Below are positions 27,314 through 36,141 of a DNA stretch of 64,000 nucleotides, piece after piece. Made by a program: the position numbers and the translations under genes. Under the pieces are notes generated by a model that was given only the letters and a program-made list of their open reading frames with translations, ran no database searches and was not told where the DNA came from. How positions within the stretch are numbered: position 1 is the stretch's first letter; each line of letters begins with the position of its first letter. The stretch spans positions 1-64,000 of the forward strand of contig JAIOPL010000026.1 in NCBI GenBank assembly GCA_021413925.1, in the 5' to 3' direction. This DNA comes from Verrucomicrobiota bacterium. Its GTDB lineage: Bacteria; Verrucomicrobiota; Verrucomicrobiia; Chthoniobacterales; UBA6821.

Positions 27314-28426
27314 ATGAAACTAACGGTCACCAAGCAAGCCCTTCTCGATGGCCTCCAGCGCATCCAGAACATCGTCTCCAACAAGGTTACTCTGCCTGTT
27401 CTCTCCAATGTGCTGCTCGAAACGACCGAGACCGGCCTTCGCCTCACGGCCACGGATCTCGACGTGAGCGTTCGTACGGAAACTCCTGCCTCCATCGAGA
27501 AGGCCGGAGCCACCACACTGCCTGCCAAGCGCCTCCTCTCTATCATTCGTGAACTTCCCGCCGAAGAGATCGAACTGGAAACCGATTCCAAGAACATCAC
27601 TTCAATCCGCAGCGGCGCCAGCTTCTTCAAGGTATTCGGTCTCTCCAAGGAGGAATATCCTGCTTTTCCATCGCTGGAGGAATCCCGAGGCTTTTCGATG
27701 AAACAGGGCGATCTCAAGGAAGGCCTCAAAAAGACCTCCTATGCCATCTCGCTCGACGAAACCCGCTATGTCCTCAACGGCATCCTCTTCTCCTTCCGCG
27801 ACGGACGTCTGACGCTGGTTGCCACCGATGGCCGTCGCCTTGCACTCTGCGATGCGGAACTCGGTGAAATCAAGTACCCAGCCGGCCACGAGCGCGACTT
27901 TATCGTGCCAACCAAGGCGATCGGGGAACTTCAGCGCCTGCTCGTCGACGACAAGGAGGTTCGTTTGCACATCGGGGACAACCTCGTGGCCTTCGATCTC
28001 GGCACCACAGTCTTGGCCACCAAACTCGTGGATGGAACCTATCCGAATTACCGTCAGGTCATTCCCGGTGAGGCCAAGGAGCGCGTCTCCCTTGAGCGTG
28101 AAACCCTTCTCCAGTCGGTACGTCGTGTCGCCCTCCTCAGCAGCGACAAGAGCGGTTCCGTCCGGCTCAACTTCACCAAGAACAACCTCGACATCACCTC
28201 CAACACCCCCGAAGTCGGAGAGGCCAAAGAGTCTCTTGCTGTCGCCTACAAGGGACGCGATCTCTCGATCGCCTTCAATCCCGAGTTTGTCATCGACCCG
28301 CTCCGCAATCTCTCCGACGACACGATCGCTCTCGAGTTGATCGACGAGATGAGCCCAGGCGTCATCAAGATCAACTCGGCTCAACGTTTCCTCTACGTCA
28401 TCATGCCGATGCGCGTCTCCGTCTGA
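27314..28426 (+). CDS. dnaN: DNA polymerase III beta subunit (sliding clamp)
   Basis: A 370-residue beta clamp with the three repeated clamp folds. It starts MKLTVTKQALLDGLQRIQNI with VTLPVLSNVLLE, then KRLLSIIRELP, LTLVATDGRRLALCD, and the closing FLYVIMPMRVSV, which matches the family's C-terminal M-P-M/V-R end. It tethers polymerase to DNA and recruits ligase and repair proteins. A TTATCCATG, 7 of 9 to a DnaA box, overlaps its start. The lipoprotein gene downstream begins one base after the stop, suggesting translational coupling. Confidence 0.97.
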   Translation: MKLTVTKQALLDGLQRIQNIVSNKVTLPVLSNVLLETTETGLRLTATDLDVSVRTETPASIEKAGATTLPAKRLLSIIRELPAEEIELETDSKNITSIRSGASFFKVFGLSKEEYPAFPSLEESRGFSMKQGDLKEGLKKTSYAISLDETRYVLNGILFSFRDGRLTLVATDGRRLALCDAELGEIKYPAGHERDFIVPTKAIGELQRLLVDDKEVRLHIGDNLVAFDLGTTVLATKLVDGTYPNYRQVIPGEAKERVSLERETLLQSVRRVALLSSDKSGSVRLNFTKNNLDITSNTPEVGEAKESLAVAYKGRDLSIAFNPEFVIDPLRNLSDDTIALELIDEMSPGVIKINSAQRFLYVIMPMRVSV

Positions 28427-28427
28427 G

Positions 28428-28946
28428 GTGACTGTGAAGCTCGTTCTCACCGACACCGCAGCGCGTGTGGGAGTCCTAATTCCGCGCTTCACACTCTGTA
28501 TCCTCCTGCTGGCGATCGCCGGTTGCGAGACTCCGATCGTCTATCAATCATCTCAGGATCGGGCGACCATCACAGCGGCGATCGCCAAGGAAACCCCTGG
28601 AAATTACTTCATCGGAAGACGCTTCTACAAGGTCGACTACAAAATGTGGGGATGGGTCAGAAAGCCTGGTGAACCCTGGAAGCAGTCACAGCTCGTCATG
28701 TTCAACGAGCAGAAGAAGCTCGCGCCCGACCGGGAGCATAACGCCATCGGCTCCGACAACAACCATGAGTACCGGCTAAACGGCTATTTCTCGGGCGAGA
28801 AGGTCTATGAACCCGCCAGCGACAGCTTCTATCCTGAGTTCGTGCTGACGAGTTCCACTCTCATCTCGACCAACGCACCACTCATCTTTCCAGACCAGCG
28901 CTCGATTGATCCAGCGATGCGTCTAATCGGGCCTCCGCAGTATTAA
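28428..28946 (+). CDS. Putative lipoprotein of unknown function, coupled to dnaN
   Basis: A 172-residue protein with GTG start, hydrophobic signal and lipobox (FTLCILLLAIAGCET; cysteine near residue 33). The mature part has an aromatic, positively charged core (NYFIGRRFYKVDYKMWGWVR) and no domain I recognise. It begins one base after the dnaN stop, so it is likely translated from the same message. It faces the convergent nucleotidyltransferase gene 17 bases away. Confidence 0.7.
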   Translation: MTVKLVLTDTAARVGVLIPRFTLCILLLAIAGCETPIVYQSSQDRATITAAIAKETPGNYFIGRRFYKVDYKMWGWVRKPGEPWKQSQLVMFNEQKKLAPDREHNAIGSDNNHEYRLNGYFSGEKVYEPASDSFYPEFVLTSSTLISTNAPLIFPDQRSIDPAMRLIGPPQY

Positions 28947-28956
28947 CCCGAGAGGA

Positions 28957-28974
28957 AGTCTTCTCAGGAAGACT
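28957..28974. terminator. Hairpin between convergent genes
   Basis: AGTCTTC-TCAG-GAAGACT is a perfect 7-bp inverted repeat that overlaps the stop codon of the leftward gene. Neither side has a good T tract, so termination is only suggested by its position between two convergent genes. Confidence 0.35.
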
Positions 28975-29443
28975 GCTTCATCCTTTCAAGGATGCCCGTC
29001 GTGGAACGTCCGGGCACCAGTTGTAGCAGATGGATCTCTGCACCTGTCTCTTCCAGCGCGGCGCGCTCGCCGGAATCAAGCGTCTCGAGGGTGTAGTCCC
29101 CTCCCTTGGCATAGATGGCGGGCCGTAAGGAGCGGATCACCTCGGTCACCCGCTTGCCGGAGAAAATCGTCACGTGGTCGACACAGCGAAGAGCCGCCAG
29201 CACCTCGGCACGATCCAGTTCCCCATTGAGTGGACGGTCGAGTCCTTTGAGTTCACGCACCGAGGCATCGCTGTTCACGGCCACGATCAACGCGTCACCA
29301 CAACCGCGAGCCTGCTCGAGGTAACGGACATGGCCTGTGTGCAAGAGATCGAAACATCCGTTGGTGAGCACAAGTTTCTTACCCTGAGCGGCATACTCCG
29401 CACCAAGGGCCGCCAGTTTATCGGAAGAAATAAGTCGATCCAT
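28964..29443 (-). CDS. Heptose-1-phosphate adenylyltransferase-like protein (HldE C-domain type)
   Basis: A 159-residue single-domain nucleotidyltransferase resembling the C-terminal (RfaE domain II) half of HldE. LVLTNGCFDLLHTGHVRYLE holds the HxGH active site; then ALIVAVNSDASVRELKG, RAEVLAALRCVDHVTIF and YAKGGDYTLETL. In the pathway it would form ADP-glycero-manno-heptose from heptose-1-phosphate and ATP. The kinase half is not adjacent, so the enzyme is split, as in HldA/HldC systems. Related cytidylyltransferases of the same fold cannot be fully excluded. Confidence 0.85.
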   Translation of the reverse strand: MDRLISSDKLAALGAEYAAQGKKLVLTNGCFDLLHTGHVRYLEQARGCGDALIVAVNSDASVRELKGLDRPLNGELDRAEVLAALRCVDHVTIFSGKRVTEVIRSLRPAIYAKGGDYTLETLDSGERAALEETGAEIHLLQLVPGRSTTGILERMKQSS

Positions 29444-29509
29444 CAGACTATGGGAGACTTAGCCTAAGACTGAGGAAAGAAGATTCTCAACTTTTCATTA
29501 TCCGAAGCC

Positions 29510-29533
29510 TAAAAATTCCCTGAAGGGGAAATT
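29510..29533 (-). terminator. Probable intrinsic terminator of the glycine-rich lipoprotein gene
   Basis: On the minus strand AATTTCCC-CTTCA-GGGAATT, with one bulged T, is followed by TTTA. It lies 4 bases beyond the stop of the gene it would end. Confidence 0.5.
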
Positions 29534-29537
29534 CAGG

Positions 29538-29987
29538 TCAGTTGGCAGGAGAGAAAGAGCCGTTTGGCATCATCCGGAAGAGCTGCTTACCCCTCGGGTA
29601 AACGGGGGCGTAGCTACCATCGGGCTGCTGAATATAGCTTGTTTTGGCAGGAATGAAGCTATCGCCCGAGCGGACATAGAGCTGCTGATTGGTCTGCTGA
29701 GGTGCTCCACCACCAGACCCGCTGGATTTAGGAATAAAGGCATTAATCGCCTGCGAGCCAATGCTGCCCGCTCCGGCGGAGATGGCTCCGGCGGCCACCG
29801 GATTCACCCCAGGCATGAGCGCGCCAGTTCCCGCACCGATTGCCGCGGCAGACAAGCCCTGAACCACGGCAGCTCCAGTCGGAGTCATGACCTGACGGGT
29901 TTGTCCATTGGGACCGACTTCGGTTGTGCAGCCACTGACAAAGAATGCGGTGATGATAGCAGCAGGGAGGAGTGGGAAGGTTTTCAT
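29538..29987 (-). CDS. Small lipoprotein with glycine/alanine-rich segment
   Basis: A 149-residue protein with a signal and lipobox (ITAFFVSGCTT; cysteine near residue 20). An Ala/Gly-rich segment follows (AAAIGAGTGALMPGVNPVAA, AISAGAGSIGSQAIN) that resembles glycine-zipper membrane helices. The tail is Gln/Tyr/Pro-rich (QQPDGSYAPVYPRGKQLF). Such lipoproteins usually sit in the outer membrane. No precise function is inferred. A terminator-like hairpin follows the gene, and its upstream neighbour is the GT-C-like operon 67 bases away. Confidence 0.7.
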   Translation of the reverse strand: MKTFPLLPAAIITAFFVSGCTTEVGPNGQTRQVMTPTGAAVVQGLSAAAIGAGTGALMPGVNPVAAGAISAGAGSIGSQAINAFIPKSSGSGGGAPQQTNQQLYVRSGDSFIPAKTSYIQQPDGSYAPVYPRGKQLFRMMPNGSFSPAN

Positions 29988-30054
29988 GTGACTTAATTAT
30001 CAAACAGCGCTTTCAAAATGCAATCGGGTTTATGGCTTAGACCCTCTGAGATTT

Positions 30055-31710
30055 TCACTCCACCGGGTGAATCGAGGGAGTCGTCTCCCTAGCCCAAGGT
30101 AGCTTTGAGTCAGGCCAGCGCTTCGCCTCCAGATCACTCCAGTAGAGATGCGAAATTCCAAGAGAGCGGGCTTTTTCAGACCAGCCAAGCTCTCCCATCA
30201 TGATGCTGTTCAGTGAGGCCAAACGACTTTTGTAATCCAACCCATGGCTCCAGAGATGGCCTTCATAGCCACAGACAACAGGATGTCCGAGCATCAGCAC
30301 CGGGTGATTGTATTCAGGGGCGCAGGCGATAACCGCATCGGGAACAACCCTCCGCAAGATCCATGCAGTCTGATCCAACGTGCTTCGCTTGATGAGTTCG
30401 TAGCTCTGGCGCCCATCCAAACCCGCGAGCAGAGTTGCAGCACCAGATCCGAATAAAAAGACTAGCACAGGAAGCCGTACCCAGAAAGGGCTAGAGCGCA
30501 GCAATGCACTCCAGAGATAGGGAATTATCACAAGCCATGACCAGAGCATCAGCTTCATGTTGTCCCAGGGCCACGGGGCGAACCGGATGAGAATGCAGAG
30601 TAGGAAGACAAAGGCTGCGGGCCAGACAAAGGCTCTTGCCTCCTCATTCCCTCCTCTCTTCACAAGCACGAGAGAGAGGAAAATACAGAGAGGCAGGCTG
30701 ATGCCGAAGTTCCAAAACCAGAATCCGACCGTTCCGTCTCCCATCCATCCCGGGGCCCACCCAAGTGAGTGAAGCGCCGAAGGACCTCCGGCCCCGCTGG
30801 TGACCAGCCATCCAAAGAAGGCCATCACGGGCCAGGCGAGAAAAGCTAGACGAATGATCCGGGGGCGCGAGGCAGGAGAGAAAAGGGCAAGTCCCGTCAT
30901 GGCCAGGCCCAGAAACAGGCCGGCATGGATGCTGAAGAGTGGGATCGCACCAAGAAGAAGAGCTTGGACAGATAGAGGCAGGATTATATTTCCGGGCTTT
31001 GCGAATGTCTCCTCCCTCCATGCAGCCAGAAGGATCAGTCCCGCTGGAAGGGCAAAAAGAAATCCCCGTTGAGTGACAAAGAGGGTGAGGAAGAGGTTCT
31101 TCCATTCACTCACAGCATCGGGATCGGCAACCCGCAGAAGCACTATTGCGGCAAAGCCACCGTTGAAGAGGAGGGCGGCCAGCGCCACAGCGCCCCCCCA
31201 GCGCCAGAGGGCGTAGCCCGTCAGCGCAGCGCCTCCGATTCCGCACCAGAGAAGCCCCTGCTCCACAGGCATCCCGCCGTGGAAAAGGAGCGCGTTGAAG
31301 AGATCGCTTCCCGGTGGATAGCGGAGGGGGTCACCCGCGAGGATCGGGCTTGCTGGCCACCAATGGGGGGAAACAGCAAGCCACCGGATCACGGAAAGAT
31401 GAAGGGAGAGATCCCCGAGATTGTTCGGGGAGAGAATTTTCCACGCATCGCCGTCCGGATAGATCAGCCAGAAAAAAGCGCGGGCAGAGGCGCAGGCAAA
31501 GATGGCAACCATAAGCCAATCCCAGAGTGTCACGGGTCGTTGCGCCGGGGATAAGGGCGTGATCGCGAAAGCCGTGCCAGCCACCACGAGTCCCAGCAGG
31601 AGCGCTGCCCACGAATTCCACGGATGAAGTCCGGCACCGATCCATGCCAGCGGCAGAGCCGTAACGACGGAGGCGGCCACTCCCGAAAGAATCGCAACGG
31701 GAAGCTTCAT
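30055..31710 (-). CDS. Multi-spanning membrane protein, candidate GT-C-type glycosyltransferase
   Basis: A 551-residue protein with about 12 membrane segments and a C-terminal soluble part (about 450-551). An early loop reads NNLGDLSLHLSVIRWLA, and DPLRYPPGSDLFNALL follows. This is the acidic first-loop layout of GT-C enzymes that use polyprenyl-phosphate sugars on the outer face of the membrane. The identity is inferred from layout and context, not from a recognised family. Its ATG overlaps the stop of the preceding gene by 4 bases, so the two membrane proteins are translationally coupled. Confidence 0.6.
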   Translation of the reverse strand: MKLPVAILSGVAASVVTALPLAWIGAGLHPWNSWAALLLGLVVAGTAFAITPLSPAQRPVTLWDWLMVAIFACASARAFFWLIYPDGDAWKILSPNNLGDLSLHLSVIRWLAVSPHWWPASPILAGDPLRYPPGSDLFNALLFHGGMPVEQGLLWCGIGGAALTGYALWRWGGAVALAALLFNGGFAAIVLLRVADPDAVSEWKNLFLTLFVTQRGFLFALPAGLILLAAWREETFAKPGNIILPLSVQALLLGAIPLFSIHAGLFLGLAMTGLALFSPASRPRIIRLAFLAWPVMAFFGWLVTSGAGGPSALHSLGWAPGWMGDGTVGFWFWNFGISLPLCIFLSLVLVKRGGNEEARAFVWPAAFVFLLCILIRFAPWPWDNMKLMLWSWLVIIPYLWSALLRSSPFWVRLPVLVFLFGSGAATLLAGLDGRQSYELIKRSTLDQTAWILRRVVPDAVIACAPEYNHPVLMLGHPVVCGYEGHLWSHGLDYKSRLASLNSIMMGELGWSEKARSLGISHLYWSDLEAKRWPDSKLPWARETTPSIHPVE

Positions 31711-33326
31711 GACTTTACTCCCTTCTTATCCTGTGTAGAGCCTTGCTCGGGCACGACTCTCTCGACACTCCCATGGGCCTTCTCTGCAAACCATGGCGCA
31801 AACAGGGCCTCTCGAAACCAGATGGTGCATTCCTCCATAGAGTCACGCAGTTGAAAACTCCGCCGCAGATACGGCTCCCGAAGCTTCTTTTCGACCTCAC
31901 CCTTCTGAGCGCTCATCGCAATGATGAAATCACTCGTTAGTTCAGTCGCGGTGTGGTCTTTTCCGTAGTAGCCGATGCGCGTGAACTCCCCGAAAATCCA
32001 CGGAAGCGGATAGTAGCTCTCGATCAGGACATCTCCCGACATGGCATGATTGCGGGGGTCGCGTGCAGCCATCCCGAGCACAGGCTCAGTCACCACGGCC
32101 ATGCCGGGCTGGGTCTGGACATAGACATACGGCTCCTTGGGGTCGGTGCAGTGACGGAAATTCAACCTCAGGGTGACTAGGAGCGATGCCGCGAGAAGCA
32201 CCGCCGTTAGTAAAGCCACCACCAGGCGAAATCGGGTTTTCTGCCATAGTTCCTCAACAACACATCCGAAGAGCAGGAGAAGAGGCCCGAGGATTGAAAT
32301 AATACACCAAGGCGTCTTGTAGGGGACGATCGAGTAGGCGATCAGAACCCCCAGACCATAGATCGCCAGATAACGCTGCTGGGCCGGGGCAGGCCAGGCC
32401 AACCGGACTGCATAGAGCAAGCCCATAAGGGTCGGCCACTCGTAACGAGCCATCAAGGCAAGCCAGTACCAATTCAGGAAAGCGAATTGACCAATCTGAC
32501 AGTCCGTCTTCACATGGCCACCGGCACTGGTTCCAGTCTGGAACCACTTGATATAGGCCTTGAAGAAATCGATGGCACCATGCCAGTTCATGAACGTGCC
32601 CGAATAGAAAAAAACCAATACCAGAACCGAAGCTGCGTAACACGTGAGCAGATCTCGGCTACTCCATCCCTGCTTGGCAAGGGGCATTGCCGGACGCGAA
32701 GGAACAATCCTCTGCCAAAGCGCCAGACATCCTGCCGCGAGCACAAAACAAACTAGATGGATCACCGCCGTCTCCTTGAGCAGCAGTAACAACGTTACCC
32801 CCGAAGACGTGATTGCAAGATCACGCCTGCGACCATCCTTCCAAAGCCCAAGAAGCCCAAAGACCGTAATCATCAGGGAAGCAACGAACAACGACTCATG
32901 GATCGCATAGCGCCCATAGAAAACGGCTGCGGGTGAGACTGCTAAAGCCAGCGCTCCTAGGCGCGCGGCAGTTGATCCGAAGAAGCGGTCGAAGCGAAGC
33001 GCCATCCAGACCGAGGCAATGCTTGCGAGTAAAGCGGGTAGACGGAGCGCCCAAAGATTCCTGCCCAAAAGCGAAAGGAAAACAAACAGCACGTAGAAGT
33101 AGAGGGGACCGTGATAATTCTCCGGATCGTAGCGGTAGAATCCAGACACCTTCATCTGATCGACAAACCACCCGTTGATCCCCTCGTCAAAATGAGCCGG
33201 CTTCAGATCAAGTGCCCAGAGCCTCAGGAGCGTTGCCAGAAGAATGATGAGCGCCTCGAGAAGAACTCCACTGCCAACAAGAGCAAGGAGTGTCTTGACG
33301 CTGGAGTCACTTCGGCGAATCTGCAT
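31707..33326 (-). CDS. GT39/TIGR03663-like membrane glycosyltransferase
   Basis: A 539-residue membrane protein with about 11 hydrophobic segments. The first periplasmic loop has AHFDEGINGWFVDQM followed by ENYHGPLYFYVLF, which are marks of the TIGR03663 / glycosyltransferase 39 group; the Asp-Glu pair is the expected catalytic acid. A C-terminal soluble part (about 400-539) is predicted to be outside the membrane. It should move a sugar from a lipid carrier to an unknown acceptor. It overlaps the next membrane gene by 4 bases and is divergent from the GT2 gene, 27 bases away. Confidence 0.75.
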   Translation of the reverse strand: MQIRRSDSSVKTLLALVGSGVLLEALIILLATLLRLWALDLKPAHFDEGINGWFVDQMKVSGFYRYDPENYHGPLYFYVLFVFLSLLGRNLWALRLPALLASIASVWMALRFDRFFGSTAARLGALALAVSPAAVFYGRYAIHESLFVASLMITVFGLLGLWKDGRRRDLAITSSGVTLLLLLKETAVIHLVCFVLAAGCLALWQRIVPSRPAMPLAKQGWSSRDLLTCYAASVLVLVFFYSGTFMNWHGAIDFFKAYIKWFQTGTSAGGHVKTDCQIGQFAFLNWYWLALMARYEWPTLMGLLYAVRLAWPAPAQQRYLAIYGLGVLIAYSIVPYKTPWCIISILGPLLLLFGCVVEELWQKTRFRLVVALLTAVLLAASLLVTLRLNFRHCTDPKEPYVYVQTQPGMAVVTEPVLGMAARDPRNHAMSGDVLIESYYPLPWIFGEFTRIGYYGKDHTATELTSDFIIAMSAQKGEVEKKLREPYLRRSFQLRDSMEECTIWFREALFAPWFAEKAHGSVERVVPEQGSTQDKKGVKS

Positions 33327-33353
33327 TCAGACCAAGTAAACGTACCCTGAGGA

Positions 33354-34076
33354 ATGAATCAAGATCGCCCAGCCCTCTCCATTGTCATTCCTGCAAGGAA
33401 CGAGGAGAAACGTCTCCCCAGGACACTGGAAATGATCCGGGATTGGACTCTTAAATCGGGGCGACGGACGGAGGTGATCCCGGTAGTCCAGGGCAATGAC
33501 CGCACCGCCGAAATCGTCGAGGCGGCCGCAGCGAACGATCCGGACTTGCTTCCGATCATCCAGCATTCCGGCCAGGGTAAAGGTATGGCCGTCCGTCTCG
33601 GTATCACGGCGGCACGGGGATCGATCATTCTCTTTACCGATGCCGACTTGAGCGTTCCCGTGGAGTGCCTCGAGGAGCTTGTCTCCATGATGGAGCGGCA
33701 GCCACAACTCGACGGGATCCTCGGCAGCCGACGCCTTCCCGGAAGCAACATCGTGATCCGACAGCCCCCGATGAGACGCCTCTCCGGATGGGCCTTCAAC
33801 AGGGCCCTGAAGCTCGGCGGCCTAACCGGCTACGCAGACACCCAGTGCGGATGCAAACTCTTCCGGCACGACGCGGCCAAGGCGATCTTCGCCCGATCCG
33901 AACTCGATGGATTCGCCTTCGATGTGGAGATCCTCAAACTCGCGGAAGTGCTCGGCTGCCGAATGAAGGAAGCGCCCGTCACATGGGCGGATGCCGGCGG
34001 ATCACGCGTCTGGCTTCCTCGCGACGGATTCCGAGCCCTACGGGATGCCTGGTCGCTCAGGAAGCGGTTTTCCTAG
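33354..34076 (+). CDS. Polyprenyl-phosphate glycosyltransferase family 2
   Basis: A 240-residue GT2 enzyme of the dolichyl-phosphate-beta-glucosyltransferase (ALG5-like) type. LSIVIPARNEEKRLPRTLEM is followed by HSGQGKGMAVRLGI, the DXD-like FTDADLSVPVE near residue 95, GSRRLPGSNIV and YADTQCGCKLFRHDAA. It would load a sugar from a nucleotide donor onto undecaprenyl phosphate, supplying the GT-C-like proteins encoded divergently. No membrane helices are present. A decayed MetE-like gene ends 25 bases beyond its stop. Confidence 0.85.
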   Translation: MNQDRPALSIVIPARNEEKRLPRTLEMIRDWTLKSGRRTEVIPVVQGNDRTAEIVEAAAANDPDLLPIIQHSGQGKGMAVRLGITAARGSIILFTDADLSVPVECLEELVSMMERQPQLDGILGSRRLPGSNIVIRQPPMRRLSGWAFNRALKLGGLTGYADTQCGCKLFRHDAAKAIFARSELDGFAFDVEILKLAEVLGCRMKEAPVTWADAGGSRVWLPRDGFRALRDAWSLRKRFS

Positions 34077-34101
34077 CGTTCGAGATACCTGTCGCGCCCC
34101 T

Positions 34102-34925
34102 TCACGAGGCCTCGATCTTGCGGTCGGCGACGGAGCGCTTGAGCATCCAGAATCCGCAGTCGGGACGGTGTGCCAGTTCCAGCACGAGATGATCGGAGTG
34201 CAGGCCGTTAAGGAATTTCAGGAGGGCGCTCCATTCCCCCTTCTGGATGGTCTGCCCACGGTAGTTGCCGAAGCAGAAGTGGACGGACTTCTCCACGCGC
34301 ACGGCGTCGAGGATGCGGTTGATGGCTGCCTGGGCGAAGGGGGCTCCCTCGGGGCTTCCGGGAATGTTAGCTTCGTCGACCTAGATGCAGGCCGCTAGAA
34401 GGTCCCCAACTTGGGCGGCCAGAACATCGGCGATGGCCATCGTCAGTTCCTCATAATTCCCGTAGTGGGTGTCCAGAAGCGTGCGGGCCAGCATGTAGGG
34501 GCTGGTGAGTGTGAACTTGAAGGAACCTCCGTCGATGGAGGCGGAACGGGCGGAGTCCTCCTGTAGGTCAAGCACTTCCTCAGAAATGGGGCCGCGGACG
34601 ACTCCGGCCGGCTTGCGGAGGAAGCTCATCTCCTGCTTGGCACGAAAGGCCTTCGCATCCGTGAGTCCCACGGCCGTGGAGATGCCACCCATACGCGAGA
34701 TGAAATATTCGATCATCCCGTTGGTGTCTGTATGATTCACGTCGAAGCGGTAGAGTTCACCGTCGGTGGCAGATCGATCCCCGCCCGGCGCTGCGTGCTT
34801 ATGACGACTTCGGTGGCATCAAGGACGGCCTGCTCGCTTGGGAGGACGGCGAGCCAGTCGATCGGGGAATAGGAGCTGACGGTGGTGGTGAGGATCTAGG
34901 GGGAGGTGGGGATGGTGGTGTTCAT
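34102..34925 (-). pseudogene. MetE-like (cobalamin-independent methionine synthase II-type) pseudogene
   Basis: Three segments of one MetE C-domain-like protein can be followed on the minus strand: an N-terminus opening MNTTIPTSP and then ILTTTVSSYSP; DGELYRFDVNHTDTNGMIEY through SPYMLARTLLDTHYGNYEEL; and VDEANIPGSPEGAPFA through VHFCFGNYRGQTIQKGEWSA. It is broken by TAG in place of codon 10 (34896-34898), by a one-base deletion near 34764-34771 (GIDLP in one frame, DGELYRFD in the next), and by TAG at 34381-34383 where relatives have glutamine (IQxDE). The C-terminal roughly 90 residues of the family are also missing. It sits 42 bases downstream of the Rieske gene in the same direction. Confidence 0.88.
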
Positions 34926-34967
34926 GAATTGGGTTGATTTGATTGATCGGGAGTTTTCCGGGTGAGT

Positions 34968-36038
34968 CTATGAGAGTAGGGATGCATCCGCAGTGTCGAT
35001 CAGCCAGCGGCGGAATGTTTTCTGGAAGGTGTTAGCAAGGGTGTCGCCGGGGGTCACCAGAATGCCCCATCCGCCCTTGGCCGGAGTGACTGGGACTTCG
35101 TATGGAATCTGGTTCTCGCACATTTCGCGGTCCTCGTTGAGCACCGCCGTGGCGAATTCCATCTGCGATTCGGGAGAGGGGCCGCGGAAGCCGGGTGAGA
35201 TGGCTAGGGCCCAAAAGACATTACATTCCTCGGGACCGACCGGGCTGGGAATGTGCACCAGCACGCGCTCATCACCATCCTCGAAGCTCTGCCGGATCGT
35301 CGTGAAATTGGGTAGATGGCAACGCTGGCGCCTGCGATGGGCCTGCTGGAGTTTACCCGGTTGGTCATGGGGGCTCTCCAGCGCGGGAAAGGGAGCGTCC
35401 ATGAGAAAACCATCCCGGTATTCCTCGATATGCATGGGAGGGACAACCGGCTTGGCCGCCACCCCGAGGGTCGTCTTGTGGGCAAAGGCGAAGTGGGTCA
35501 TGTCGAGGTAGTTTTCGATCTCGCAACGGAAACCGGCCGCAAAGCGCATCGGCGGGGCCACGACGAAGGTCCAATTGGGATCCTCGAACTCGGGCACCTC
35601 GGGCAGGGGCACCGACTCATGCTCGTCGAGGCGCACCCAGATCATCCCGTAGCGTTCCTTCACGGCGAAGTTCCGGAGGTGCGAGAGTTCGAGTTTGTTC
35701 TTGGGGGGATTGACGAGCGAGGGGATGTTCTGGCATTCCCCGGAGCTGTTGAAGCGCCAGCCGTGGTAACCGCACTGAAGAACCCCGTTGCAAATCGAGC
35801 TTTTGCTAAGGTCAAACCCCTTGTGGGGACAGGCGTTCGGCGCGGCCAGCAGGGAACCGTCCGGGAAACGGGCCACCACCAGACGCTCTCCCAGCAGCGT
35901 CACCCCCGAGACCTTGCCCGGCGGCAGATCCGAGGCATTGATCACGGGTTGCCAGGTCGATCGGAGCAACTTGAATGGGAGATCCTCGGTCAGGACTGAA
36001 GGACAGGTCGGCAATTCGGGCGTGACGGATGATTTCAT
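34968..36038 (-). CDS. Rieske non-heme iron oxygenase (VanA-like)
   Basis: A 356-residue oxygenase alpha subunit. The Rieske [2Fe-2S] ligands are CPHKG (near residue 68) and CGYHGW (near 88). The mononuclear iron ligands are in NYLDMTHFAFAH (two histidines near 180 and 185), with an acidic third ligand likely near the C-terminus (NEDREMCENQ). The size and single-subunit style resemble vanillate O-demethylase and related demethylating monooxygenases; the substrate is unknown. A reductase partner is not in the window. An AraC-type regulator is divergent, and a decayed MetE-like gene follows, so this may be an inducible demethylation cassette. Confidence 0.9.
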   Translation of the reverse strand: MKSSVTPELPTCPSVLTEDLPFKLLRSTWQPVINASDLPPGKVSGVTLLGERLVVARFPDGSLLAAPNACPHKGFDLSKSSICNGVLQCGYHGWRFNSSGECQNIPSLVNPPKNKLELSHLRNFAVKERYGMIWVRLDEHESVPLPEVPEFEDPNWTFVVAPPMRFAAGFRCEIENYLDMTHFAFAHKTTLGVAAKPVVPPMHIEEYRDGFLMDAPFPALESPHDQPGKLQQAHRRRQRCHLPNFTTIRQSFEDGDERVLVHIPSPVGPEECNVFWALAISPGFRGPSPESQMEFATAVLNEDREMCENQIPYEVPVTPAKGGWGILVTPGDTLANTFQKTFRRWLIDTADASLLS

Positions 36039-36141
36039 TGGTTCTGAGGTAGCGCTTCTGCTTCATCTGATGGTGATCCCGCTTTGTCTCCACACCAGAA
36101 AAGAAGATTTGCAGATCGGGCATATTTGTGGATCTTCGGTC

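Noticed and set aside
26640-28426. A local origin of replication defined by DnaA boxes
   Set aside because: Only one weak box-like 9-mer was seen near dnaN; gene order alone suggests proximity, not position.
34102-34925. Reading the two TAG codons as recoded (amber suppression or pyrrolysine)
   Set aside because: A separate one-base deletion and a missing C-terminus in the same gene point to ordinary decay.
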